Shown one piece after another: positions 1 to 7,781 of a stretch of DNA of 33,927 nucleotides (position 1 is its first letter; every line of letters starts with the position of its first letter). The stretch spans positions 1 to 33,927 of the IMG/VR virus record IMGVR_UViG_3300017598_000429; one strand, written 5' to 3'. A program made the translations under genes and the position numbers. Source of the DNA: a virus. Below the pieces are notes generated by a model. That model searched no databases, was not told the DNA's origin, and was given only the letters and a program-made list of their open reading frames with translations.

Positions 1-1
1 A

Positions 2-1465
2 AGAAGGCAGCTGCTAAACCTGGGAGGGTGGCAATTATTTATTGTTTGCAACCTGTTTGGATGGGTTGACGAGAACAACTTCAGAAGATTTAGAAAGGCT
101 TATTTAAAAATACCTAGAAAAAATGGCAAGTCATTGCTTGCCGCCGCCATTGGACACTATATGTTTTCAAAAGATGGCGAGTACGGTGCTGAAGTTTACA
201 GCGGTGCAACCACTGAAAAGCAAGCATGGGAAGTATTTGCGCCAGCCCGACTAATGGCGAAGAAAACCGAGGCATACACTGAACATTTTGGCATAGAAGT
301 CAACGCCAAAAACATGAATATAGCGGCAAACGCTTCAAAGTTTGAACCATTAATAGGCAAGCCAGGGGACGGGGCAAGTCCTTCATGTGCCATTGTTGAC
401 GAATACCACGAGCATGACACGGATGATTTTGTGGAGACAATGGAAACAGGGATGGGGGCAAGGGAACAACCCTTACTTTTAATGATAACCACAGCCGGAT
501 CGAACGTTTCAAGTCCTTGTTATGATATGGAGTCTGAATGTAAAAAAATGCTTGAAGGTGTTTTTGATGACAACCGTATTTTTGCCATGATTTACGGCAT
601 TGATGAAAATGACGATTGGACAAGCATTGACATATTAAAGAAAGCAAACCCTAACTTTGATGTCAGCGTTTCGGGTGAATTTCTAATTGCACAACAAAAC
701 GAAGCCATTAGAAATGCGTCCAGGCAAAACGCTTTTAAAAGAAAACATTTAAATCAATGGGTTGGCGCGCATACGGCGTGGATGAATATGGAAACCTTTA
801 ACAAGTGTGCAGATACAAACTTAAAATTAAACAATTACAAGGGAATGGATTGCATCATCCCCGTTGATTTAGCGTCACGCATAGACATCACCGCCATTTT
901 AAAGGTGTTTATTGAGGAAATAGAGGGCAAAACACACTATACAGCCTTTTCAAGATTCTATATTCCAGAAGAAACCGCCTTTGATACTAAGAACCACCAC
1001 TATCAACGGTGGGTAAATGAGGGTTGGTTGACGGCAACGGATGGCAATGAGATTGATTTCAATGAAATACAACGGGATATAACCGAAGTATTGAACGAAT
1101 TTAATGCTAAAGAAGTGACATATGATCCCTGGCGCGCAACACAACTGGCGCAAGGACTGCAAACCGAAGGCGCAAACATAGTTGAGTTTAGGAATACGGT
1201 GGCAAATACGTCTCCGGCTATGTACGAGCTAGAGGCGGCGGTCAGTTCAGGGCGTTTTCACTTTGATGGCAACCCGATACTAACCTGGATGATGTCAAAC
1301 GTTGTCGCAAAGATTGACGCGAAGGATAATATATACCCACGCAAGCAAAAACCCGAACAAAAAATTGATGGTGTTGTTGCATTAATAATGGCAATAGGCC
1401 GCGCAATGGTATACGAGGAAACCATGAATATTAACGACTTTATAAATGATCCAATTAGCTCATGA
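2..1465 (+). CDS. terL: Terminase large subunit, 5'-truncated by window edge
   Basis: This is the packaging ATPase/nuclease that drives DNA into the prohead and cuts it. The frame is open from base 2, upstream of the first ATG at 134, so the gene starts outside the window; 487 residues are visible. The upstream part matters: it encodes FGWVDENNFRRFRKAY followed by the Walker A motif PRKNGKS (bases 113-133), a signature of HK97-type TerL. A Walker B-like AIVDEYHEH lies near base 390. The C-terminal RNase H-like nuclease shows acidic positions in PVDLASRID (about 862-888), YDPWRA (about 1121-1138) and KIDGVVAL (about 1360-1385). It overlaps the portal start by ATGA. The small subunit is expected just left of the window. 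Confidence 0.96.
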   Translation, partial: RRQLLNLGGWQLFIVCNLFGWVDENNFRRFRKAYLKIPRKNGKSLLAAAIGHYMFSKDGEYGAEVYSGATTEKQAWEVFAPARLMAKKTEAYTEHFGIEVNAKNMNIAANASKFEPLIGKPGDGASPSCAIVDEYHEHDTDDFVETMETGMGAREQPLLLMITTAGSNVSSPCYDMESECKKMLEGVFDDNRIFAMIYGIDENDDWTSIDILKKANPNFDVSVSGEFLIAQQNEAIRNASRQNAFKRKHLNQWVGAHTAWMNMETFNKCADTNLKLNNYKGMDCIIPVDLASRIDITAILKVFIEEIEGKTHYTAFSRFYIPEETAFDTKNHHYQRWVNEGWLTATDGNEIDFNEIQRDITEVLNEFNAKEVTYDPWRATQLAQGLQTEGANIVEFRNTVANTSPAMYELEAAVSSGRFHFDGNPILTWMMSNVVAKIDAKDNIYPRKQKPEQKIDGVVALIMAIGRAMVYEETMNINDFINDPISS

Positions 1466-2700
1466 ATATATTTAACACAATTGGCGGGTGGTTTGGCGGC
1501 AACGCGAACACACAGCGCACAGGTACACAACAAACTCAACCCTCATCTGTAGCGCATGAGGACGCGCCGACAATAGGTGTCGATGGTGCATTGCAAGTTT
1601 CAACTGTTTGGGCCTGTGTAACATTGTTAGTGGAAACTATCTCCAGCTTGCCCTTGGTGGTTTATAAAAAAACCAAAGGCGGTCGAGAGGTGTATAAGGA
1701 TTATTTACTTTACAATGTTTTACACGACTCGCCGAACAAACGACAAACATCCATTCAATTCTGGTCAACAATGATTTTAAACCTGACGTTAAGGGGCAAC
1801 GCTTATGCGCGTATCATCAGAAGTAAGGCGGGCGGGGTCGCGGAATTGTGGCCTTTATCAGCCGATCAGATCAATGTTATTCAGGCGGAGGATGGTAGTC
1901 TAATTTATGAATATAAAAGGGATACCACATCGCTGGTTTATACGGAAAACGATGTATTACACATCCAAAGCATGGGTAATGGTGTTGTAGGCATGTCCCC
2001 ACTTGATTATATGCGGGCAAGTGTTGGACTGGCAATTTCAGCACAAGATCATACAAATAAAACATTCCGCAAAAATGCACGAAGGCCTGGGATATTAATG
2101 TCAAACAGTGTTTTGACACAGGAACAACGAAAGGCACTAAAGCAAAATTTTGGAGACATAACCACAGGGGCAAGCAAAGAACTTTATATATTAGAGGCAC
2201 AGTTTAAATTTGATCCTCTCGGAATGTCACCCGCTGACATCCAACTTCTTGAGTCCAGGCAATTTGCGGTTCAGGATTTGGCGCGGTGGTTTGGTGTTCC
2301 TTCTGTGTTAATTAATGATAATGCAGAAACAACTACCCTCGGATCAAGTGTTAATGAAATTATTCAGGCATTTTATAAACTGAGACTTGCGCCAAAACTG
2401 GAACTTATCGAACAGGCTATTCATAAAAGCGTATTAACTGAACAGGAACGGTCAGAGGGCATCACCGTTGAGTTTAATCTTGACGCACTATTGCGGGCAA
2501 GTGCAATGGATCGCGTGGAAATATTTGCTAAGGCGGTACAAAACGGGATCAGAACCAGAAACGAATGCAGGGCCAAGGATAATCTTCCGCCGATTAAAGG
2601 CGGCGATGTGTTAACCGCGCAATCAAATCTTTTGCCACTTGATAAACTAGGGGAACAAGTTACAGGTGGCAATGTTCCGCCTGAACCAATACAACAATAG
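1462..2700 (+). CDS. HK97-family portal protein
   Basis: The portal forms the dodecameric ring at the capsid vertex through which DNA enters and to which the tail attaches. The 412 residues are the usual length for the HK97 portal family. Typical stretches are VSTVWACVTLLVETISSLP near the N-terminus, LWPLSADQINV, and VQDLARWFGVPSVLIND in the C-terminal half. The start overlaps the terminase stop as ATGA, implying translational coupling. The position between TerL and the protease is the canonical HK97 order. The last 25 or so residues are polar and probably disordered. Confidence 0.96.
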   Translation: MNIFNTIGGWFGGNANTQRTGTQQTQPSSVAHEDAPTIGVDGALQVSTVWACVTLLVETISSLPLVVYKKTKGGREVYKDYLLYNVLHDSPNKRQTSIQFWSTMILNLTLRGNAYARIIRSKAGGVAELWPLSADQINVIQAEDGSLIYEYKRDTTSLVYTENDVLHIQSMGNGVVGMSPLDYMRASVGLAISAQDHTNKTFRKNARRPGILMSNSVLTQEQRKALKQNFGDITTGASKELYILEAQFKFDPLGMSPADIQLLESRQFAVQDLARWFGVPSVLINDNAETTTLGSSVNEIIQAFYKLRLAPKLELIEQAIHKSVLTEQERSEGITVEFNLDALLRASAMDRVEIFAKAVQNGIRTRNECRAKDNLPPIKGGDVLTAQSNLLPLDKLGEQVTGGNVPPEPIQQ

Positions 2701-2708
2701 GTGACATA

Positions 2709-3500
2709 ATGAAGAACTGGTACTCAGTAAGTAACAAAAACGAAAATATAGTAAACATCTCCATTCATGATGAGATTGGTTTATTTGGTGTTAATGCGGC
2801 AGATTTTATTGCTGAATTACGGGGGTTTCCTGATGCAAAGGTTATCAATCTTTCAATTCATTCACCAGGCGGCAATGTTCTCGATGGACTAGCTATGTAC
2901 AACGCATTAAGCGCTCATCCTGCAAAAATATATGGACACGTTGAGGGCATTGCGGCTAGTGCTGCATCATTCATATTGATGGCTAGTGACTCAATAAGTA
3001 TGCCTGAAGATTCGTTTTTAATGATCCACAACGCGCACGGCGGCGTTTTTGGTGATGCCGAGGATATGCGAGAAATGGCTGATATTGTGGACAAGCTGCA
3101 AAATTCAATTGTTAACATTTACGAAAAGAAAACAGGTTTAAGTCGTGACGACATTACAAGCATGATGGCTGATGAAACTTGGATGAACGCAAGCGATGCG
3201 ATGAGTTATGGTTTTATTGACACCGTAACAGACGCGGTTGATGTTGCTGCAAAAATAAATATTTTTGATAAATATTTCAAAACAATGCCAGTCAATACAA
3301 GTGAGGGCATTGAAAATATTGAAAATTTAAAAGATTGTGAGAAATACCTATGTGATGTAGGTGGTTTTTCCAGGCGGCTGGCGAAAGCGTTAACCAGCCA
3401 GATCAAAAAGAATTTGCAGCGTGATGTTGTAGATGATAATGGTCAAGATTTTGCGAGGGCTGAAATGGCGATGATGTCATTGCTGACAAGTATAAATTAA
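2709..3500 (+). CDS. Head maturation protease, ClpP/S14-like
   Basis: This serine protease would process capsid and scaffold during prohead maturation. The ClpP fold is visible as INLSIHSPGGNVLDGLAMYN (residues 46-65), the nucleophile motif GIAASAAS with Ser84, and MIHNAHGG with His107. The 263 residues are typical of phage S14 proteases. The roughly 70 residues after the protease core may act as scaffold, because no separate scaffold gene is seen; that is inference. It starts 8 bases after the portal stop. An intrinsic terminator lies between this gene and the capsid gene. Confidence 0.93.
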   Translation: MKNWYSVSNKNENIVNISIHDEIGLFGVNAADFIAELRGFPDAKVINLSIHSPGGNVLDGLAMYNALSAHPAKIYGHVEGIAASAASFILMASDSISMPEDSFLMIHNAHGGVFGDAEDMREMADIVDKLQNSIVNIYEKKTGLSRDDITSMMADETWMNASDAMSYGFIDTVTDAVDVAAKINIFDKYFKTMPVNTSEGIENIENLKDCEKYLCDVGGFSRRLAKALTSQIKKNLQRDVVDDNGQDFARAEMAMMSLLTSIN

Positions 3501-3520
3501 AAGTTAACGCATTCTACAAG

Positions 3521-3541
3521 CCGCGATTTCGCGGTTTTTTT
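3521..3541 (+). terminator. Intrinsic terminator upstream of the capsid gene
   Basis: The hairpin CCGCG-ATTT-CGCGG is followed immediately by seven T residues. It sits in the 66-base gap between the protease and capsid genes, so it lies inside the structural operon rather than at its end. Confidence 0.75.
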
Positions 3542-3566
3542 ATACCTAAATTTTAAGGGAATTAAC

Positions 3567-4724
3567 ATGACAATAGAAAGACTGATCTCCCAGGTCGAGG
3601 GGATTGAAAACTCAATGACGGCCTTCCAAAAAAAGGCAGAGGAAGAAATTAAAAATGTAGGGCAGGCAAGTGCAGATTCAGAAAAAGCACTGGAAAACCT
3701 GGGTAACCAACAGCGAGAAGTTGCTGAGCGCCTACTGGCAATTGAAAGATCAGGTGTCAATCATTCTGATCATGAACCGGTTGCCTCAATGGGTAAACAG
3801 TTCACGGATTCAAGTGCTTACAATAATTTCGTGGACGGTAGCGCACAGAAGGCGCGTTTTGAGGTTCAAAACAACACATTAACCGGCGGCGATTCAACAG
3901 TTGCACCTGATAGGAAACCTGGAATTGTGGGTGGCGCATTTCAACCACTTACGCTGGAGTCTATTTTTCCTTCACTTCCAACGTCAAGCAACGCAATTGA
4001 ATTTACAAAAGAGGCTTCTTTTACAAATTCAGCAGCAGAAGCGGCAGAATCAGCGGAAAAAGCTGAGTCAGCAATTACATGGTCGCTCGTTAATATGCCG
4101 ATTTCCACCGTTGCACATTGGATCAAAATATCCAGACAATTAGCCGGTGACGCTCCAGCGCTTGCGGCATACGTTAACAGTCGTATGGTGTACGGTGTTA
4201 ATAACCGAGTTGAAACCCAGCTTGGGGCGGGCAACGGAACTGCGCCAAATATATCCGGCATTTTGGATACTGGCAACTTTACAGCACACGGTTATGCAGC
4301 GGCGGCTCTTGGATCAACATTAACCAAGGCCGTTCTGATCCGCAAGATGATCGCGGATTTGTGGGCTGCTGGTTATCCTGCTGATGCCATAGTGATGAAT
4401 CCGGCTGATGCTGCTCAACTTGAAATTGATTTATTTACATCAACTTCAAACGCAGTACGGATGAATGTCAATGCGGCAGGTCAACAAACGTTGTTCGGTT
4501 TACCAATTGTTCAAGCCATTGGTATGACTGCGGATAACATTGCAGTTGGCGCATTTGCACAGGCTGGCACAATCCACAACCGCGAGGGTGTTATTGTTGA
4601 ATTATCTGATTCAGATGATGACAACTTTACAAAGAACCTGGTAACAATCCGGGCTGAGCGCCGACTGGCACTTGCCATTGAACGCCCGGCTGCGATTCTT
4701 GCGGGTGATTTAACGCCAGCATAA
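3567..4724 (+). CDS. HK97-fold major capsid protein
   Basis: This is the shell protein of the head. Residues 1 to about 65 are highly charged and helical (IEGIENSMTAFQ-type heptads) and resemble the HK97 delta domain, which is normally removed by the protease encoded just upstream. The rest matches the HK97 core pattern: a TLTGGDSTVAPDRKPGIV segment, an alanine-rich SAAEAAESAEKAES stretch, WIKISRQLAGDAPALAAYVN, and a late GLPIVQAIGM followed by VELSDSDDDNFTKNLVTIRAERR. At 385 residues it is of usual size. The ribosome binding site AAGGGA precedes ATG at 3567. Terminators flank the gene on both sides, suggesting a discrete high-level transcript. Confidence 0.96.
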   Translation: MTIERLISQVEGIENSMTAFQKKAEEEIKNVGQASADSEKALENLGNQQREVAERLLAIERSGVNHSDHEPVASMGKQFTDSSAYNNFVDGSAQKARFEVQNNTLTGGDSTVAPDRKPGIVGGAFQPLTLESIFPSLPTSSNAIEFTKEASFTNSAAEAAESAEKAESAITWSLVNMPISTVAHWIKISRQLAGDAPALAAYVNSRMVYGVNNRVETQLGAGNGTAPNISGILDTGNFTAHGYAAAALGSTLTKAVLIRKMIADLWAAGYPADAIVMNPADAAQLEIDLFTSTSNAVRMNVNAAGQQTLFGLPIVQAIGMTADNIAVGAFAQAGTIHNREGVIVELSDSDDDNFTKNLVTIRAERRLALAIERPAAILAGDLTPA

Positions 4725-4740
4725 CCATTGCAACAATGTT

Positions 4741-4774
4741 AACCCGATCAGGATGTTTCTGATCGGGTTTTTTT
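4741..4774 (+). terminator. Strong intrinsic terminator after the capsid gene
   Basis: A perfect 11-bp stem (AACCCGATCAG paired with CTGATCGGGTT) with a 7-base loop runs into a T tract ending at 4774. It lies 16 bases after the capsid stop codon. Confidence 0.9.
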
Positions 4775-4785
4775 ATGGGTGACTT

Positions 4786-4959
4786 ATGAAAAAAATTAAA
4801 ATTTTAAAGGATTTCCCCACAACACATTTCGGTTATTTGAACCGGGGCCAGATCATAGAGTGTCATGATGGTTTTGCTGATTATGTTGTTGATCGCATGG
4901 AGGCTGGCGAGATCGTCAAAGCGACACGCAAAAAACCAATTAAAAAGGTTAACAAATGA
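4786..4959 (+). CDS. Small unknown protein between capsid and connector
   Basis: This 57-residue basic protein begins MKKIKILKDFPTTHFGYLN and ends in a lysine/arginine-rich tail (ATRKKPIKKVNK). I do not recognise a family. Its ATG lies just after the capsid terminator and its stop overlaps the next ATG as ATGA, the same tight coupling used by the structural genes around it, so it is probably translated. Small genes at this position between capsid and head-tail connector are common in HK97-type phages and may encode head decoration or adaptor factors; no such role can be read from the sequence. Confidence 0.75.
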   Translation: MKKIKILKDFPTTHFGYLNRGQIIECHDGFADYVVDRMEAGEIVKATRKKPIKKVNK

Positions 4960-5498
4960 ACCCTTTAAGAATAATAGACGCTGATTATGAGGCTATTGGT
5001 CGCAATGAGGCAAAGGGATATTTGCGGATTACTGAAAGTGATGACGATGATGAAGTTAATTTATTTATTACAGCGATGCGTCACAAAACGGAAACACATC
5101 TGGGAAAAACACTTATTACTTCAACCTGGCAGTACAGACTGGATTGTTTTGATGATATTGTTTTACCAATGCCACCAGTTCAATCAATAACGTCCATTCA
5201 GTATGTTGATACTGACGGTATAACACAATCATTTTCTGATTATCAATTTGATGTTAACGGGCGCTTAATGCCGAGTTACGGAAATTCCTGGCCCGCGACA
5301 CGCGATCAGATGAACGCCGTGACAATAACATATATTGCAGGCGAATCAGATATTTTGCCTGATATAAAATTTGCAATGTTGTTGTGGATTGGAGCATGTG
5401 ATGTTGCCCGTGAAGACACAACAATTGGAACAATTGTAACCAGCATTCCAGAAAATGCGCGGGATATTTTAGCCCCACACCGGATTATAAACGCATGA
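4956..5498 (+). CDS. Head-tail connector (gp6 / phiE125 gp8-like)
   Basis: The protein would form the adaptor ring beneath the portal. Its 180 residues follow the pattern of the gp6-like/phiE125 gp8-type family: an N-terminal helical part with EAKGYLRITESDDDDEVNLFI and RHKTETHLGKTLITSTWQYRLD, then a central beta part with VLPMPPVQSITSIQYVDTDG, and a helical C-terminus ending RDILAPHRIINA. The start overlaps the 57-residue gene and the end overlaps the next ATG (ATGA). Genomic order supports the call. Confidence 0.85.
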   Translation: MNPLRIIDADYEAIGRNEAKGYLRITESDDDDEVNLFITAMRHKTETHLGKTLITSTWQYRLDCFDDIVLPMPPVQSITSIQYVDTDGITQSFSDYQFDVNGRLMPSYGNSWPATRDQMNAVTITYIAGESDILPDIKFAMLLWIGACDVAREDTTIGTIVTSIPENARDILAPHRIINA

Positions 5499-5812
5499 GA
5501 AGCGGAACTTTACGCCATAAAATAACATTTTTGCAACCGTCAACTGCCACCAACGCAATTGGTGAGGGGATTGATTCTTGGGTGTTATTTAACACAGCAA
5601 GAGCGCAAATAATACCGATAAATGGCAAGGAATATTTTTCCGCATCACAGGTTCAATCCCAGGTGACGCACAAAATCAAAACGCGATTTTTACCTGGATT
5701 GACCACTGATATGAGAATTTCATTTAATGACAGGATTTTTGATATTCAATCAATTATTAACTTTCAAGAAAGAAATTCGGCGCTTGTATTGATGGCTATA
5801 GAGGATGTCTGA
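5495..5812 (+). CDS. Head closure / head-tail adaptor (SPP1 gp16-like)
   Basis: This 105-residue protein opens with MRSGTLRHKITFLQPS, the characteristic N-terminus of the phage head-tail adaptor family that plugs the connector after packaging. A later GKEYFSASQVQSQVTHKIKTR followed by FNDRIFDIQSIINFQERN completes the small beta-barrel pattern. It overlaps its upstream neighbour by ATGA and the downstream gene by 8 bases. Confidence 0.88.
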   Translation: MRSGTLRHKITFLQPSTATNAIGEGIDSWVLFNTARAQIIPINGKEYFSASQVQSQVTHKIKTRFLPGLTTDMRISFNDRIFDIQSIINFQERNSALVLMAIEDV

Positions 5813-6242
5813 AACATTTAAAATTGAAGGGCTTAGAGAATTATCCAAGCAACTGTCAAGATTAGGAAAGTCCACTGGTTCAAAAGTATTGCGATCTGCT
5901 GCAATGACTGCAACGTTACCTGTTGTGAAAGCAGCAAAAGCAGACATTCAGAAGGGAAGCAGGGCGCACAAAACGCATACGGGCAGACTGGTTGCGCCTG
6001 GATTTGCTTCCAGAAATGTTGCAAGAAGATCATCTCTTTCCAGAGATAAACGGACTGCATACGTTTCTATAGGCGTTAAAAGAGAGGCATTTTATGCGGT
6101 AAGTTTTTTAGAACTTGGTACTAAGTATATTCAAAAACGGCCCTGGTTAACAAAGGCGCTGGAACGGGAACAAAAGAATGTTGTTTCAAGGTTTGGCAAA
6201 GCGCTTAAAAAGAAAATAGATGTCGAAGCGAGGAAAAAATGA
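5805..6242 (+). CDS. HK97 gp10-like neck/tail completion protein
   Basis: This 145-residue basic protein has the HK97 gp10 pattern: an N-terminal IEGLRELSKQLSRLGKSTG with a following AAMTATLPVVKAAKADI, a central arginine/lysine-rich part with HKTHTGRLV, and YAVSFLELGTKYIQKRPWLT near the C-terminus. It acts at the head-tail junction. Overlaps of 8 bases upstream and 4 bases downstream show it belongs to the coupled connector cluster. Confidence 0.88.
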   Translation: MSETFKIEGLRELSKQLSRLGKSTGSKVLRSAAMTATLPVVKAAKADIQKGSRAHKTHTGRLVAPGFASRNVARRSSLSRDKRTAYVSIGVKREAFYAVSFLELGTKYIQKRPWLTKALEREQKNVVSRFGKALKKKIDVEARKK

Positions 6243-6616
6243 TAAGGGAAAAAATTTATACAGTTTTAAATGACGCACTAGGTTCAACTGTAAACGCAAT
6301 AAGGCCGCTAGTATTAAAGCAAAAGGACGAACTTCCGGCAATTACTTATGATGTAGAAATCGATCATGATGTCACTTTTGAGGGGAACACAAGTTTTAAG
6401 AAAGCGACTTTAGAAATAAATATTTTTACAAATTCACTGGTTGACGCAACAGGCATCAATCGCAGTTTAAAAACGGCAGTTGCAACGGTTGCCGGTGTTT
6501 ATACCGGGATAACTATTTTTAATATTTACATTGTGCGTGAGATTGAGTTGTTTGAAAGCGAGGAGCGTGAATACAGGATAAATACACAATTCATTGTTAA
6601 CTATAGCGAGTATTAA
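6239..6616 (+). CDS. Tail terminator protein (DUF3168-like)
   Basis: This 125-residue protein caps the tail tube and fixes the end of tail assembly. It begins MIREKIYTVLNDALG and includes LKQKDELPAITYDVE, DVTFEGNTSFKKATLEINIF, and a C-terminal ESEEREYRINTQFIVNYSEY, in keeping with the DUF3168/gpU-type family. It overlaps gp10 by ATGA. It is the last gene before an internal terminator and the tail-tube gene, as expected for this order. Confidence 0.85.
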   Translation: MIREKIYTVLNDALGSTVNAIRPLVLKQKDELPAITYDVEIDHDVTFEGNTSFKKATLEINIFTNSLVDATGINRSLKTAVATVAGVYTGITIFNIYIVREIELFESEEREYRINTQFIVNYSEY

Positions 6617-6652
6617 CAAAATCAAGTAGCACAACAAAATTTTAAATACAGG

Positions 6653-6675
6653 CCGCATTTTTTGCGGTTTTTTTT
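6653..6675 (+). terminator. Intrinsic terminator upstream of the tail-tube gene
   Basis: The hairpin CCGCA-TTTTT-TGCGG is followed by eight T residues, 34 bases before the tail-tube ATG. It is the third internal terminator in the structural region. Its stem and T tract exclude a start for the tail-tube gene upstream at 6662. Confidence 0.72.
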
Positions 6676-6709
6676 CGCCTGTAAAAAGGCATTTCAAGAG
6701 GAAAAAAAA

Positions 6710-7126
6710 ATGAGTTTTACATCTGGATTGGTTCTGAAAAGGGGTGATGGTGCTGGTACTGAGGTTTTCACAGCAGTCACAAAAGTATTTTCAATGTCGG
6801 GACTTGGAGCAGCTAACCCGACAATTGACGTAACAAACTGGGACAGTTCTGCAAAGGAATACATTGCAGGATTAGCCGATGGTCAGGAGGTGACAATTGA
6901 AATGAACCGTGTCTTATCAGATACGCAGCAGGAAGGTCTAATTTCTGATGTTACCAGCAAATTAAATAGAAATTTTGAATTAACTATGTCAGACGGTACA
7001 TCGACTGAGACATTCAGTTTTGCAATGTCAATGTCAGCATGGGTAATAAATCCGGCGAACGAAGACAAACACACGTTATCAATTACCGGCAAAATATCTG
7101 GAGCAATTACTAGGGCTACAGCTTGA
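6710..7126 (+). CDS. Major tail tube protein
   Basis: This 138-residue protein is the likely tail-tube subunit. It starts MSFTSGLVLKRGDGAG and contains the conserved-style VTNWDSSAKEYIAGLADG (residue 40s-60s), in which tail-tube proteins of this type describe the target of small-difference beta strands, then SFAMSMSAWVINPANEDKH. I chose ATG at 6710 because AAGAGGA lies just upstream and the earlier in-frame ATG at 6662 falls within the terminator T tract. Its stop overlaps the chaperone ATG by 4 bases. It is the first tail gene after the connector cluster. Confidence 0.88.
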   Translation: MSFTSGLVLKRGDGAGTEVFTAVTKVFSMSGLGAANPTIDVTNWDSSAKEYIAGLADGQEVTIEMNRVLSDTQQEGLISDVTSKLNRNFELTMSDGTSTETFSFAMSMSAWVINPANEDKHTLSITGKISGAITRATA

Positions 7127-7467
7127 TGAGTGGCCTAGTTGATGATCTTGATATTGATGAATCTGAGTATCAATTACCCAGTGGAAAAGTCCTGCGAATA
7201 GTGGGACTCGATATATTCCAGCGCGTTGAAATTCAACGCGCACTTAAAGAAATCAAAGATGGAGATGAAATTGCAAAATCAAAAGTATTCAAAGAAGTTG
7301 TGCGCCTTGCAGTTGTTGACGATGATTTAGAACCCTGTTTAAAAAAGGGTGAATTAAATAAATTATCACGGGTAAACGATGGCGAGATACTATTTAATAT
7401 TTTTAATGAGGCAATGGCGCTGTCAGGCGCAAATGTTGAAAGCGCTGAGACTGCAAAAAAAAAGTAA
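7123..7467 (+). CDS. Tail assembly chaperone, short form (gpG-like)
   Basis: The 114-residue product is the short tail assembly chaperone. It is acidic, with LDIDESEYQLPSGKVLRIVG at the N-terminus and helical segments following. The gene ends in GCA AAA AAA AAG TAA, so the stop codon directly follows a slippery run. Position between tail tube and tape measure is exactly that of lambda G. A fraction of ribosomes would slip -1 to make the longer GT product with the next frame. Confidence 0.85.
   Translation: MMSGLVDDLDIDESEYQLPSGKVLRIVGLDIFQRVEIQRALKEIKDGDEIAKSKVFKEVVRLAVVDDDLEPCLKKGELNKLSRVNDGEILFNIFNEAMALSGANVESAETAKKK
7458..7464 (+). other. Programmed -1 frameshift site A-AAA-AAG
   Basis: Nine consecutive A residues (7455-7463) followed by G place the heptamer A AAA AAG in the zero frame immediately before TAA. 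After slipping -1, reading resumes at GTA (7464) and continues VRDPNLVIMM into the second chaperone frame without a stop. I see no strong downstream stem-loop, so efficiency is unknown. Confidence 0.85.
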
Positions 7468-7781
7468 GAGATCCAAATCTTGTAATAATGATGCAGCTGG
7501 CTCTCGATATGGGGGCCACTTTGCAGGAATTAAATGCGAGAATGACGAGCAAAGAATTTTCCCTGTGGTCAGCACTTCATCAACAACAGCCGCGAGGCGT
7601 TGAGCGTGACAATTACCACTCAGCAATTATTGCAACACTAATTGCAAATACAAACGCGCCGAAAGGTAAATCATTTAATGTTAACGACTTTATGCACGAA
7701 GATCCAGAAGTTAAACGGGAAAGGGAAAGCAGGGCCTTTCTTGCACGAATGCGATCATTATCAACTGAGGTGAAAAAATGA
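7464..7781 (+). CDS. Tail assembly chaperone, frameshift extension (gpT-like)
   Basis: The -1 frame is open from 7464 and adds 105 residues to the short chaperone, giving a GT fusion of about 219 residues. The extension contains LALDMGATLQELNARMTSKE followed by FSLWSALHQQQPRG, resembling the gpT/DUF4035 pattern. An internal ATG at 7488 has no convincing ribosome binding site, which supports production by frameshifting rather than independent initiation. The C-terminal part would recruit the tape measure protein, encoded immediately downstream with an ATGA overlap. Confidence 0.82.
   Translation, partial: VRDPNLVIMMQLALDMGATLQELNARMTSKEFSLWSALHQQQPRGVERDNYHSAIIATLIANTNAPKGKSFNVNDFMHEDPEVKRERESRAFLARMRSLSTEVKK

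Noticed and set aside
6662-6709. Earlier start for the tail tube protein
   Set aside because: The ATG lies within the T tract of the terminator; AAGAGGA supports 6710.
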